12,873 bases of DNA from Pseudomonadota bacterium (GCA_023419995.1 JAEZXF010000079.1:1-12873); one strand, 5' to 3'. Numbered from the stretch's first letter, positions 1 to 11,203 are shown. Made by a program: numbers and translations. The notes: generated by a model from the sequence alone, not told the origin.

Positions 1-358
<358 letters not shown>

Positions 359-563
359 GAAGACATTCCTCTTCTACTGCCGCCCTCATTTCCTGCTGCC
401 GGAGGCGGCCGTGCCCGGCGAAACGACAGGCCTCTATAGCCGCAAGCCGGCCACAGCGCGACCCCCGGAACGCGCACCATTGCAGGTTCCGGCAGGGTTC
501 TGGCGCTGTTTAGCCGAGTTGTGGCGCATTTACACGCCGGGCGCGGCGGAATAAGCCCCACCG
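359..563. promoter_or_regulatory. Divergent intergenic region purA / EamA transporter
   Basis: This 205-bp gap must hold promoters for both divergent genes. On the minus strand, TATAGA at 438-433 is a plausible -10 element for purA, giving a leader of roughly 70 bases, but no convincing -35 is seen. A 7-bp inverted repeat, CCGGAAC at 465-471 and GTTCCGG at 486-492 with a 14-base spacer, lies in the middle. It could be an operator or a chance hairpin. No small gene was recognised here. Confidence 0.35.
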
Positions 564-1463
564 ATGTTCCGCAACGCCTACGTCCTCCTGCTGCTGCCGA
601 CGCTCTTCTGGGGCGGCAACGCCGTCGCCGGCAAGCTCGCCGTCGACCACATCTCGCCGATGGTGCTGAACGCGATGCGCTGGGCGCTGGCGTCGGCGAT
701 CATGCTGGCGATCGGCCTGCCGCAGCTGCGGCGCGACTGGCCGGTGGTGCGGCGCAACCTCGTCCTCCTCGCGGCGCTGGGCGCCGGCGGCTTCTCGCTG
801 TTCAACGCGGCGATGTACTCGGCGCTCCAGTTCACCAGCGCCATCAACGTCTCGATCGAGCAGGCGGGCATGCCGATGCTGATCTTCGCCGCCAACTTCC
901 TGCTCTACCGCATGGGGGTCACGCCCGGGCAGATCGTCGGCTTCACCATGTCGCTCGTCGGCGTCGCGCTGACGGCGAGCCATGGCGACCTGACCCGGCT
1001 GGCAGAGCTCGACCTCAACCGCGGCGACCTGATGATGCTCGTCGGCATCGGCATCTATTCCGCCTACACGGTGGCGCTGCGCTACAAGCCGCCCGTGCAC
1101 TGGCACAGCCTGATGCTGGTGATGTGCATCGCCGCCTTCGTCGCCACGCTGCCCTTCGTGGCATGGGAGTGGAACACCGGGCGCATGATCCTGCCCGACG
1201 CGCGCGGCTGGGCGCTGGTCGGCTATACCGCGATCTTCCCCTCGGTGCTGTCGCAGGTGTTCTACATCCGCGGCGTCGAGCTGATCGGCGCCAACCGGGC
1301 GGGGCTGTTCATGAACATGGTGCCGATCTACGGTACGCTGTTGTCGGTGCTGGTCATCGGCGAGGCCTTCCACCTCTATCATGCCATGGCCATCGTGCTG
1401 GTTCTCGGCGGCATCTGGCTCGCCGAGCACAGCGGCAGGAAGCGCGCGGCGCGCGAAGGCTGA
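564..1463 (+). CDS. EamA/DMT-superfamily transporter
   Basis: This is a 299-residue inner-membrane protein of the drug/metabolite transporter superfamily, built as two EamA repeats of about five helices each. The first helix carries LLLPTLFWGGNAVAGK and is followed by VLNAMRWALAS, the usual start of an EamA repeat. The second repeat begins near residue 150 (GDLMMLVGIGIYSAYTVALRY) and ends with MNMVPIYGTLLSVLVIGE, a typical conserved segment of the last helices. Length fits the family (about 290-310). The substrate cannot be told from sequence; relatives export amino acids, metabolites or drugs. The ATG at 564 is preceded only by a weak GGA-type site, but it places the first helix at the N-terminus as expected. 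It is a single gene, divergent from purA and convergent with the hydrolase downstream. Confidence 0.9.
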   Translation: MFRNAYVLLLLPTLFWGGNAVAGKLAVDHISPMVLNAMRWALASAIMLAIGLPQLRRDWPVVRRNLVLLAALGAGGFSLFNAAMYSALQFTSAINVSIEQAGMPMLIFAANFLLYRMGVTPGQIVGFTMSLVGVALTASHGDLTRLAELDLNRGDLMMLVGIGIYSAYTVALRYKPPVHWHSLMLVMCIAAFVATLPFVAWEWNTGRMILPDARGWALVGYTAIFPSVLSQVFYIRGVELIGANRAGLFMNMVPIYGTLLSVLVIGEAFHLYHAMAIVLVLGGIWLAEHSGRKRAAREG

Positions 1464-1478
1464 ACGCGCGCGGAGGAG

Positions 1479-2477
1479 CTATCGCGAGGGATCGATCCAT
1501 CCGGCCACGGCCTCGATCGCCGCCGGAACGATCGTCACGCCGATATGGCCCATGCCGGGCAGGAGAAGATAGGTTCCGCCCGAGCTGCGGGCCGAGATGA
1601 CGCTTTCATAGCGGTCGGCGAAGAACGCCTCGTCGTTCTCGCCCGCCAGCAGCAGGAAGGGCTGTACCATGTGGGCGAGGTCGGCACCGTAGTCCGCGCG
1701 CGGCGCGAAAGACTGGTTGAGCCGGAAGCTGTAGCGCGTGGTCGCCGTCCGGCCGTAGGGGCCGTCGAGAACCCTTGCCGGCATCGCGAACGAGATGACC
1801 GGCAGATCGTTGAAGGCGGTGACGTGCAACGCGTTCAGCATGGTCAGGCCGACGATCCGCCCCGTCGCCGCGTGCGCCCAGCCGCCCGAACCCGGTTTCG
1901 TCGTCGGAGCGTCGTACCTGAGGAACGGCGCAAGCAGGATGAACCTGTCCGCCAGCGCGCCGTGCGGGCCGCCGGCGAAGCGCACGACGAGCCCGCCGCC
2001 CGAGGAATGACCGCCGACGATCACCTCGTCGAAGGCGTTGCCGGCTTTCATGAAGGCGATGAGGTCGGCAAGGTCGTCCTCGAGCTGACCGATGTAGTCG
2101 ACGTCGCCGCGTCGCTCGGGGCTCGGCCCGTGCCCGCGCAGATCGGGGACGACGACCTTGCCCAGGCCCCGTCCGGCCAGAGCCCGTGCCATCGCGTGGA
2201 ACTGCATCCCGTGCCAGCCGGAGCCATGGATCAGGACAATCAGCCGGCGCGCGGCGGCAGGGCCTTCATAGTGGCGGAAATGCAGTGTCGACCCGTTGCG
2301 CGCCCGATAGGGCTGCATCCCGGGCAGGTCGTCATAGGAGCCGGAAATGGCCCCGGCGAAATCGAGCGGGCCGTCTTTCGCCACGTCGGTGGGCGGGCTG
2401 TCGAAGGCGACGATCGCGCCGACGGCAAGCGCTGCGACCACGGGGACTGCCAGCAGGATTGTCGTTGCCCGTCCCAA
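1479..2477 (-). CDS. Membrane-anchored alpha/beta hydrolase
   Basis: A hydrolase of the alpha/beta fold, probably lipase- or lysophospholipase-like, of 332 residues if it starts at the TTG at 2477-2475. From that start, a hydrophobic segment (residues about 6-26, ILLAVPVVAALAVGAIVAF) forms a signal anchor, so the catalytic domain should face the periplasm. The oxyanion region is IHGSG. The nucleophile elbow is GHSSG, with Ser at about residue 158. The Asp is in LLAGENDEAFF (about 282) and the His in GMGHIG (about 311). An in-frame ATG exists at 2579 but lies inside the serA-distal hairpin and adds 34 residues of non-anchor sequence. The TTG has GGAG 11 bases upstream, so I prefer it. The substrate is unknown. 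It sits 15 bp from the convergent EamA gene end, with little room for a terminator. Confidence 0.85.
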   Translation of the reverse strand: MGRATTILLAVPVVAALAVGAIVAFDSPPTDVAKDGPLDFAGAISGSYDDLPGMQPYRARNGSTLHFRHYEGPAAARRLIVLIHGSGWHGMQFHAMARALAGRGLGKVVVPDLRGHGPSPERRGDVDYIGQLEDDLADLIAFMKAGNAFDEVIVGGHSSGGGLVVRFAGGPHGALADRFILLAPFLRYDAPTTKPGSGGWAHAATGRIVGLTMLNALHVTAFNDLPVISFAMPARVLDGPYGRTATTRYSFRLNQSFAPRADYGADLAHMVQPFLLLAGENDEAFFADRYESVISARSSGGTYLLLPGMGHIGVTIVPAAIEAVAGWIDPSR

Positions 2478-2577
2478 TGAAATGCACGCTCCGCGATTGA
2501 AGCCCGGTCTGTCGAACCACGTATCGACCACACCGTCATGACCGGGCGGTGACAGGCCGCGCGCCGGCGAAGACGAC

Positions 2578-2613
2578 ATCCGGCCGGAGCCCGAAAACAG
2601 GCTCCGGCCGGAT
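2578..2613 (-). terminator. Strong hairpin downstream of serA
   Basis: A perfect 14-bp inverted repeat: ATCCGGCCGGAGCC at 2578-2591 pairs with GGCTCCGGCCGGAT at 2600-2613 around an 8-base loop. It lies 24 bp after the serA stop. On the minus strand the following bases are GTCGTCTTCGCC, with no clear T run. It is therefore either a weak intrinsic terminator or a hairpin protecting the 3' end of the serC-serA mRNA. Confidence 0.6.
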
Positions 2614-2636
2614 CGGGATGCGTTTGCGGCGGAAGG

Positions 2637-4235
2637 TCAGATCGCGACGTCGAAGTGCAGCGGCTTGGCCGAATCGATCCGCGGTTCGGCGCGCAGCGCG
2701 TCGAGGACGGCCTGCGGCACTGGCGCGTCGAGATAGAGCAGCGCCAGCGCGTCGCCGCCCGCCTTGTCGCGGCCGAGCTGGAAGTTGGCGATGTTGACGC
2801 CGTGCGTGCCGCAGATGGTGCCGAGCAGGCCGATGATGCCGGGCACGTCCTTGTTGGTGGTGTAGAGCATGTGCTCGCCCACCTCGGCGTCGAGGTTGAT
2901 GCCCTTGATCTGGATGAAGCGCGGCTTGCCGTCGGAGAAGACTGTGCCGGCGATCGAGCGGGTGCGCAGCTCGGTCTTGACCGTCAGCTTGATGTAGCCG
3001 TCGAACACGCCCGACTTGTCGCGCTTGATCTCCGACAGGATGACGCCGCGTTCCTTGACCATGATCGGGGCGGAAACCATGTTGACGTCGGAGACCTGCG
3101 GCCGGATCAGGCCGGCGAGCGCGGCGCTGGTCAGGGCACGGGTGTTCATCTCGGCGGTCGCGCCGTCGAACAGGATCTCGACCTCCTGGATCGGCTCCTC
3201 CGTCACCTGGCCGACGAAGGTGCCCAGCACCTCGGCGAGCTTGATGAACGGCTTGAGGCGCGGCGCCTCCTCGGCGGTGATCGAGGGCATGTTGATCGCG
3301 TTCGACACCGCGCCCTTGACCAGGTAGTCGGACATCTGCTCGGCGACCTGAAGCGCCACGTTCTCCTGCGCTTCCGAGGTCGACGCGCCGAGATGCGGCG
3401 TGCAGACGACGTTGTCCATGCCGAACAGCGGGCTTTCCGTCGCCGGCTCGACCTCGAACACGTCGATGCCCGCGCCCGCGACCTTGCCGCTCTTCAGCGC
3501 CTCGATCAGGTCGGCCTCGACGATCAGGCCGCCGCGCGCGCAGTTGATGATGCGCACGCCGTCCTTCATCCTGGCGAAGGCCTCCTTGTTGATGATGCCG
3601 CGCGTCTTGTCGGTCATCGGCGTGTGCAGCGTGATGAAGTCGGAGCGGGCGAAGACGTCGTCGAGCTCGACCTTCTCGACGCCGAGTTCCTGGGCGCGCC
3701 CTTCCGACAGGAAGGGGTCGTAGGCGATGACGTGCATCTTCAGCCCGATGCCGCGGGTGGCGACGATCGAGCCGATGTTGCCGCAGCCGATGACGCCCAG
3801 CGTCTTGCCGGTGATCTCGACGCCCATGAAGCGGTTCTTCTCCCACTTGCCGGCATGGGTCGAGGCGTTGGCCTCGGGCAGCTCGCGGGCGACGGCGAAC
3901 ATCAGCGCGACGGCGTGCTCGGCGGTGGTGATCGAGTTGCCGAAGGGCGTGTTCATGACGATGATGCCGCGCCGCGAGGCGGCCGGGATGTCGACGTTGT
4001 CGACGCCGATGCCGGCTCGGCCGATCACCTTCAGGTTGGTGGCGGCGGCGATCAGCTTCTCGGTCGCCTTGGTGGCGGAACGGATCGCCAGGCCGTCATA
4101 CCGGCCGATCACCTCGAGGAGCTTCTCCTTGTCCTTGCCGAGGTCGGGCAGGTAGTCGACCTCGACGCCGCGATCCTTGAAGATCTGGACGGCGGTGGGG
4201 GAAAGCTTGTCGGAAACGAGCACGCGGGGCGCCAT
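2637..4235 (-). CDS. serA: D-3-phosphoglycerate dehydrogenase
   Basis: SerA oxidises 3-phosphoglycerate to 3-phosphohydroxypyruvate with NAD, the first step of serine synthesis. The protein has 532 residues, the long form. An N-terminal substrate domain is followed by an NAD-binding domain with GVIGCGNIGS (GxGxxG at about 150-155). The catalytic Arg is in NCARGG (about 234), the Glu in VFEVEP (about 263) and the His in CTPHLGAST (about 281). An allosteric substrate-binding (intervening) domain follows, then a C-terminal ACT domain (about 438-515, with HMLYTTNKDVPGIIG) of the type that binds serine for feedback inhibition. The start chosen is the ATG at 4235-4233, with AAGGAGG five bases upstream; an earlier ATG at 4253 adds six residues and lacks such a site. 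It follows serC by 72 bp, probably in one operon. Confidence 0.97.
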   Translation of the reverse strand: MAPRVLVSDKLSPTAVQIFKDRGVEVDYLPDLGKDKEKLLEVIGRYDGLAIRSATKATEKLIAAATNLKVIGRAGIGVDNVDIPAASRRGIIVMNTPFGNSITTAEHAVALMFAVARELPEANASTHAGKWEKNRFMGVEITGKTLGVIGCGNIGSIVATRGIGLKMHVIAYDPFLSEGRAQELGVEKVELDDVFARSDFITLHTPMTDKTRGIINKEAFARMKDGVRIINCARGGLIVEADLIEALKSGKVAGAGIDVFEVEPATESPLFGMDNVVCTPHLGASTSEAQENVALQVAEQMSDYLVKGAVSNAINMPSITAEEAPRLKPFIKLAEVLGTFVGQVTEEPIQEVEILFDGATAEMNTRALTSAALAGLIRPQVSDVNMVSAPIMVKERGVILSEIKRDKSGVFDGYIKLTVKTELRTRSIAGTVFSDGKPRFIQIKGINLDAEVGEHMLYTTNKDVPGIIGLLGTICGTHGVNIANFQLGRDKAGGDALALLYLDAPVPQAVLDALRAEPRIDSAKPLHFDVAI

Positions 4236-4279
4236 GGTGGCCTCCTTCGTCATCAGTGCTGGATGGGTGCGGGAAACGA

Positions 4280-4298
4280 GGGCCGCCGGCGGCGGCCC
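4280..4298 (-). repeat. Short stem-loop between serC and serA
   Basis: GGGCCGCC at 4280-4287 and GGCGGCCC at 4291-4298 form a perfect 8-bp stem with a 3-base loop in the serC-serA gap. On the minus strand it is followed by TCGTTTCCC, a very short T run. It may lower read-through into serA or set mRNA stability. A functional role is inference only. Confidence 0.4.
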
Positions 4299-4307
4299 CG
4301 AAACGGA

Positions 4308-5483
<1,176 letters not shown>

Positions 5484-5547
5484 AGCGGTTCTACCCTTTC
5501 AGATAGCACGCCTCTCGGTGGGGAGAGGTGGCCCGCCGCGGCAATTA
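5484..5547 (-). promoter_or_regulatory. serC leader RNA and candidate promoter
   Basis: Directly upstream of serC the minus-strand RNA can form two hairpins. The distal stem is CCUCUC/GAGAGG with a 6-base loop (5511-5516 with 5523-5528). The proximal stem is CUAUCU/GGGUAG (5501-5506 with 5491-5496), closed by a GAAA tetraloop. The second stem contains the serC ribosome binding site. This matches what I recall of the serC leader motif of Alphaproteobacteria, whose last stem overlaps the serC ribosome binding site. A possible promoter has TTGCGC (-35, 5570-5565) and TAATTG (-10, 5547-5542), spaced 17 bp, but the -10 is poor. The ligand or signal, if any, is unknown. Confidence 0.65.
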
Positions 5548-5570
5548 CGCCTGCGCGAAAAAAAGCGCAA

Positions 5571-5607
5571 GGGGGCAAAAGGAAGCCCGCGCGATTTCGC
5601 GCCTTCC
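5571..5607 (-). terminator. Terminator-like hairpin upstream of the serC leader
   Basis: GGAAG at 5581-5585 pairs with CTTCC at 5603-5607, and GCGCGA at 5589-5594 pairs with TCGCGC at 5597-5602. A 3-base bulge (CCC) and a 2-base loop complete it. Read on the minus strand, the stem is followed at once by TTTTGCC, and seven T residues come shortly after. It could stop antisense transcripts from the divergent gene, or act as an attenuator if serC has a promoter further upstream. Confidence 0.4.
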
Positions 5608-5679
5608 CGCCGCAGGGGCGCGGAATCGACAGGCCGCCGCTTCCGTGGCATCGTCCGGGACGGGGCGAGGATCGGGCGC

Positions 5680-6147
5680 ATGGGTGAACGAACACGCGAG
5701 GAAGTCCTCGAGGCGCGGCGGTTGATCCTCGCGCATTCGCGGGACCGTGCCCGCATCGCCGGCGAGTTCCAGGGCCAGTACGGCAAGTGGCTCGTGGCGT
5801 CGCTGCTCCTGGTCCACGGCGCGGCGTTCGGCTTTCTCGCCACCAGCGAGGAGATGTCGCGGGCCTACCTTCCCCATGTCTTCTGGTGGCCGGTTGCCGG
5901 CCTCGTGTTGGCGCTGGCCTGCGGCTTCCTCACCTGGGTCAACTGGGGGCTGCATCTCAACGCCGAGCTTTCGGTCGACGTGAGCACGCTCCACGACCTC
6001 GACCGCGACTGGCCCGTCGTCGACCGCCGCATCACCCGCTGGGTGAGCCCGACCTTCTGGCTCGCCGTCCTCAGCGGTGCGGGCTCGGCCCTGTGCATCC
6101 TCGCCGGCGCCCTCGTCGCCTTCCTGCGCATGCCGGCAACGACGTAA
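5680..6147 (+). CDS. Small three-helix membrane protein of unknown function
   Basis: I do not recognise this 155-residue protein. The ATG at 5680 has a GAGG about 10 bases upstream. The first 35 residues are charged and probably helical (MGERTREEVLEARRLILAH...). Three hydrophobic segments follow, at about 37-55 (WLVASLLLVHGAAFGFLA), 66-90 (VFWWPVAGLVLALACGFLTW) and 124-149 (FWLAVLSGAGSALCILAG). Between the second and third lies a polar stretch with DLDRDWPVVDRR. Base composition and codon use look like the neighbours, and the frame stays open over the full length, which supports a real gene. It diverges from serC. Its stop codon lies within a palindrome (6142-6161). No enzymatic motif is visible. 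Confidence 0.75.
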   Translation: MGERTREEVLEARRLILAHSRDRARIAGEFQGQYGKWLVASLLLVHGAAFGFLATSEEMSRAYLPHVFWWPVAGLVLALACGFLTWVNWGLHLNAELSVDVSTLHDLDRDWPVVDRRITRWVSPTFWLAVLSGAGSALCILAGALVAFLRMPATT

Positions 6148-6161
6148 GCATATACTTACGT
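6142..6161. promoter_or_regulatory. Palindrome ACGTAAG-N6-CTTACGT, candidate operator or terminator stem
   Basis: Two perfect 7-bp half sites, 6142-6148 and 6155-6161, are separated by CATATA, giving the N6 spacing common for Crp/Fnr dimers. The site is AT-richer than its surroundings. It overlaps the stop codon of the membrane-protein gene and lies about 130 bp before the Crp/Fnr regulator gene. It is followed by GGTTTTGC, so a weak terminator for the upstream gene is the alternative reading. Confidence 0.4.
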
Positions 6162-6291
6162 GGTTTTGCATTGCAGCATCGACCTTGCGGTGCTTGCGGT
6201 TTCGTTGCGCCGTGGCAGGCTGGGCGGGCCGCGAGGCGACATTCCTGCGGCGGTGTAATCCCGGCTACTGAGGGGAGGAAGCGAATTCGCT

Positions 6292-9052
<2,761 letters not shown>

Positions 9053-9076
9053 TCTCGGCTTTCACGACACGGAGGG

Positions 9077-9124
9077 CACGGCGACTATAGCGCGCCGGGC
9101 CGGCACTGGCTTGATTTTCATCAA
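9077..9124 (-). promoter_or_regulatory. FNR/FixK-type promoter of the LysE-family exporter
   Basis: TTGAT-TTTC-ATCAA at 9111-9124 is a perfect FNR/Anr/FixK consensus box. On the minus strand, 21 bases further downstream, TATAGT (9089-9084) is a good -10 element. This predicts transcription starting near 9077-9076, so the box is centred at about -40.5 to -41.5, the standard position for activation by FNR-like proteins. The exporter ATG follows about 25 bases later. Confidence 0.75.
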
Positions 9125-9343
9125 GGTCGATGCGCGGCCGCCGCCCGCTGGACCGATCCAGGTGCCGGCAGGAACGTCGTCATCCGTCTGCCGGGATCGA
9201 CCGGAGTCGAGCCGCGGGCCTCGCTCGTCCCCCGGACCTCCGGAGATTGGGAGAAGGAAGGATGGCCCACCGCCGACGATCCCCGGCCTGTCCCGGCTTG
9301 AAGGGAGAGCAAGGATGCCGTTTCCGCGAAAAGCCGAACCGCC
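9125..9343. other. Non-coding gap with no recognised gene
   Basis: Apart from the FNR-type promoter at its left edge, the gap between the exporter start and the membrane-protein stop shows no convincing gene. Short open frames here lack ribosome binding sites and recognisable protein patterns. No clear terminator for the minus-strand membrane-protein gene was seen. Confidence 0.5.
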
Positions 9344-9829
9344 CTACAGCCGGAACGTCCAGAAGAGGCAGGCGAGGGTGGCGGCGATGAAGACGACGAA
9401 GAAGAGCGTGCGCAGGAGCACGTTGCGCCGCAGCTCGTTCATGGCGAGATGCGCGGCGACGATCGCCGCCGCGAACAGGAACTGCCAGTCGGCGAGCACC
9501 CACAACGCACCCCTGTTGCCGAAGGCGAAGCGCGCCGCCTGCACGCCGACGATGGTGGCGAGGAGCGCGAGCGCCGCCGAATAGACGGGCGTGGCGGCAT
9601 TGGCCATGACGAAGCCGGCGGCGCGCAGCGGCAGGATCATCATCAGCACCGCGGCGAAGGAATAGACCGCGGCGAGCGGAATGAAGGTCGCGGCGCCGGC
9701 GAGCCCGTCGAGCCGGGCCGTGCCCAGCGCGCCGAAGGCATAGCCCTTGAGTTCGAGCGCGATGCCGAGCGCGGCGAGCAGGCCCGTCAGCACGGCGATC
9801 AGGAGGAAGGCGGCGGCGGTTCTGTTCAT
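9344..9829 (-). CDS. Five-helix membrane protein of unknown function
   Basis: I do not recognise this 161-residue protein. It is almost wholly hydrophobic, with likely membrane segments at about 6-26, 45-67, 75-98, 113-131 and 137-158. A charged stretch, MNELRRNVLLR, lies between the last two. The first segment could also serve as a signal anchor. The ATG at 9829 has GGGGATGG just upstream as a modest ribosome binding site. The second Crp/Fnr gene lies 104 bp upstream on the same strand, so the two may be co-transcribed or the regulator may control it. The gap contains GCCGGAGGA twice on the minus strand, 36 bp apart. No catalytic or metal-binding motif is visible. Confidence 0.75.
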   Translation of the reverse strand: MNRTAAAFLLIAVLTGLLAALGIALELKGYAFGALGTARLDGLAGAATFIPLAAVYSFAAVLMMILPLRAAGFVMANAATPVYSAALALLATIVGVQAARFAFGNRGALWVLADWQFLFAAAIVAAHLAMNELRRNVLLRTLFFVVFIAATLACLFWTFRL

Positions 9830-9933
9830 GGTCCATCCCCGGCTGGAATCAGCGTTCCTCCGGCATAGGCCGCCGCATCCGCCGAGGGAAGTCCTCCGGC
9901 GCCGCCACCCTGCGTCCGGCCGGGCGATCGCCG

Positions 9934-10692
9934 CTAGATGAAGGGACGCAGCCTGGCTTCCTGGCGTTCCCAATGGGCGAGGTCGCTCAGGCCGTCGACG
10001 TCCAGCACCTCGCAGCCGCCGTCGCGCCAGCGCAGCAGCTTCTTCTCGGTCAGCTTGCGGATCGTCTTGTTGGTGTGGACCAGCGACAGGCCGAGCGTGT
10101 CGGCGACGTGCTGCTGGGTGATCGCCAGCCTGGGCGCCGCGGTCTCCGAGATCAGCCCGGACGCCCTGGCCCGGCCGACGAGGAAGGCCACGAGATAGGC
10201 GAGGCTTTCCAGCGCGCTGCGGCGGCCGATGCTGAGCAGGTTCTCGTCGAGCATGCATTCCTCGCGTGAGGCGAGCCAGGTGACGTCGTAGGCGAGCTCC
10301 GCGTGCTGGCGGTAGAGCGACATCAGCTCGCCGCGCTCGAAGACGCACAGCGTCATCGGCGACAGGGTCTCCATCGAATGCTGCATCTCGCTCATCAGCG
10401 TCCCCTGCAGGCCGACGAGGTCTCCCGGCATCACGTAGTTGACGATCTGCCGGCGGCCGTCGGGAAGCAGCTTGTAGCGGAAGCCCCATCCGGTCAGGAC
10501 GGTGTGGAGGTGCGGGGTCTTGGTTCCCTCGCACAGCACGGTGGCGCCCTTGTCGACCAGCAGCTCGCCCCGCTTGAAGGAGGAGACGAAGGCCAGTTCC
10601 TCGTCGCTGAAATCGCGGAACGATTTCTCGCGCCGCAGCGGGCATCTCTCGCAGGGATACTTGCGCTCGGATCGCGCGGGTTCGTTCGCCAT
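9934..10692 (-). CDS. Crp/Fnr-family regulator with partial FNR cysteine set
   Basis: A 252-residue regulator with an N-terminal sensor domain (about 30-135, containing HTVLTGWGFRYKLLPDGRRQIVNYVMPGDLVGLQG). A long dimer helix and a C-terminal helix-turn-helix follow (about 190-222, ITQQHVADTLGLSLVHTNKTIRKLTEK). Cys14 and Cys17 (CERC) and Cys116 (MTLCVFE) fall at the same spacing as E. coli FNR Cys23, Cys20 and Cys122. The residue matching Cys29 is Lys23, so a standard 4Fe-4S cluster looks unlikely. The recognition helix (LVHTNKT) lacks the Glu...Arg pattern for FNR boxes. Similar proteins are, as I recall, common in Rhizobiales. It diverges from a response-regulator gene, and its start codon sits in a palindrome. 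The ribosome binding site is weak. Confidence 0.9.
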   Translation of the reverse strand: MANEPARSERKYPCERCPLRREKSFRDFSDEELAFVSSFKRGELLVDKGATVLCEGTKTPHLHTVLTGWGFRYKLLPDGRRQIVNYVMPGDLVGLQGTLMSEMQHSMETLSPMTLCVFERGELMSLYRQHAELAYDVTWLASREECMLDENLLSIGRRSALESLAYLVAFLVGRARASGLISETAAPRLAITQQHVADTLGLSLVHTNKTIRKLTEKKLLRWRDGGCEVLDVDGLSDLAHWERQEARLRPFI

Positions 10693-10700
10693 GACGAACG
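10683..10700. promoter_or_regulatory. Palindrome CGTTCG-N6-CGAACG over a start codon
   Basis: Perfect 6-bp half sites at 10683-10688 and 10695-10700 flank CCATGA, which contains the start codon (10692-10690) of the Crp/Fnr gene. N6 spacing fits a Crp/Fnr-type dimer. Self-repression is a reasonable guess, but the site also codes for the first residues and could be chance. Confidence 0.35.
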
Positions 10701-10819
10701 CCTAAACGCCGCGCCCCGGCAAAGGTTCATCTATGTCTTTTTTAAATGACAGGACCATGCGATCCGCGCCCTACTGCCCGCTGGGAATCTGTCCCTGTTC
10801 GCATGTGGAAGGGCGTCCG

Positions 10820-11203
10820 ATGCAGGATGTTTCGTTGGCTGGCCTGCGCGTCCTCATCCTCGAAGACGAAGTCCTCATCGCCATGGATCTCGAGCTGGTC
10901 TGCCGCGAGCTCGGCGCCGCCGACGTGGCCGTCGCCCGCACGCTGGACGAGGCGGAGGCCGCCGCCTGTGCCGGCTTCGATGCCGCGGTGCTCGACATCA
11001 TGGTCGCCGGCCGCTCGACGATCGAGTTCGCCACCCGCCTGTTCGCGCGAGGCGTCCCGGTCGTCTTCGCCACCGGCTACAGCGACGCCGAACGGCTGGT
11101 CGAGGCGCTGGCCGGCGTGCAGATCGTCGACAAGCCGTTCTCGCGCGACATGCTGGTCGAGGCCATCGCCAGGGCGCTGGAGCGCGGCGAAAGCCCGGCG
11201 TAG
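10820..11203 (+). CDS. Single-domain response regulator (receiver only)
   Basis: A 127-residue stand-alone receiver domain that accepts a phosphate from a histidine kinase or phosphotransfer protein. The acidic pocket is Glu15-Asp16 in LILEDEVLIAMDLE, the phospho-acceptor is Asp59 in AAVLDIMV, the switch Thr is 85 in FATGYSD, and the conserved Lys is 105 in VDKPF. No output domain follows, so it acts by protein contact or as a phosphate relay. The ATG at 10820 has GGAAGG about seven bases upstream. An earlier in-frame ATG at 10733 would add 29 cysteine-rich residues and is less likely. The ATxGY pattern resembles receivers paired with HWE/HisKA_2 kinases in Rhizobiales; no kinase is in the window. 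It diverges from the Crp/Fnr gene. Confidence 0.92.
   Translation: MQDVSLAGLRVLILEDEVLIAMDLELVCRELGAADVAVARTLDEAEAAACAGFDAAVLDIMVAGRSTIEFATRLFARGVPVVFATGYSDAERLVEALAGVQIVDKPFSRDMLVEAIARALERGESPA

Noticed and set aside
9850..9900. Possible 9-residue leader peptide before the five-helix membrane protein
   Set aside because: The GGAGG lies 14 bases from the ATG, too far, and the peptide has no regulatory-codon pattern.
10733..10819. N-terminal cysteine-rich extension of the response regulator
   Set aside because: The downstream ATG at 10820 has a better ribosome binding site and begins where receiver domains normally start.
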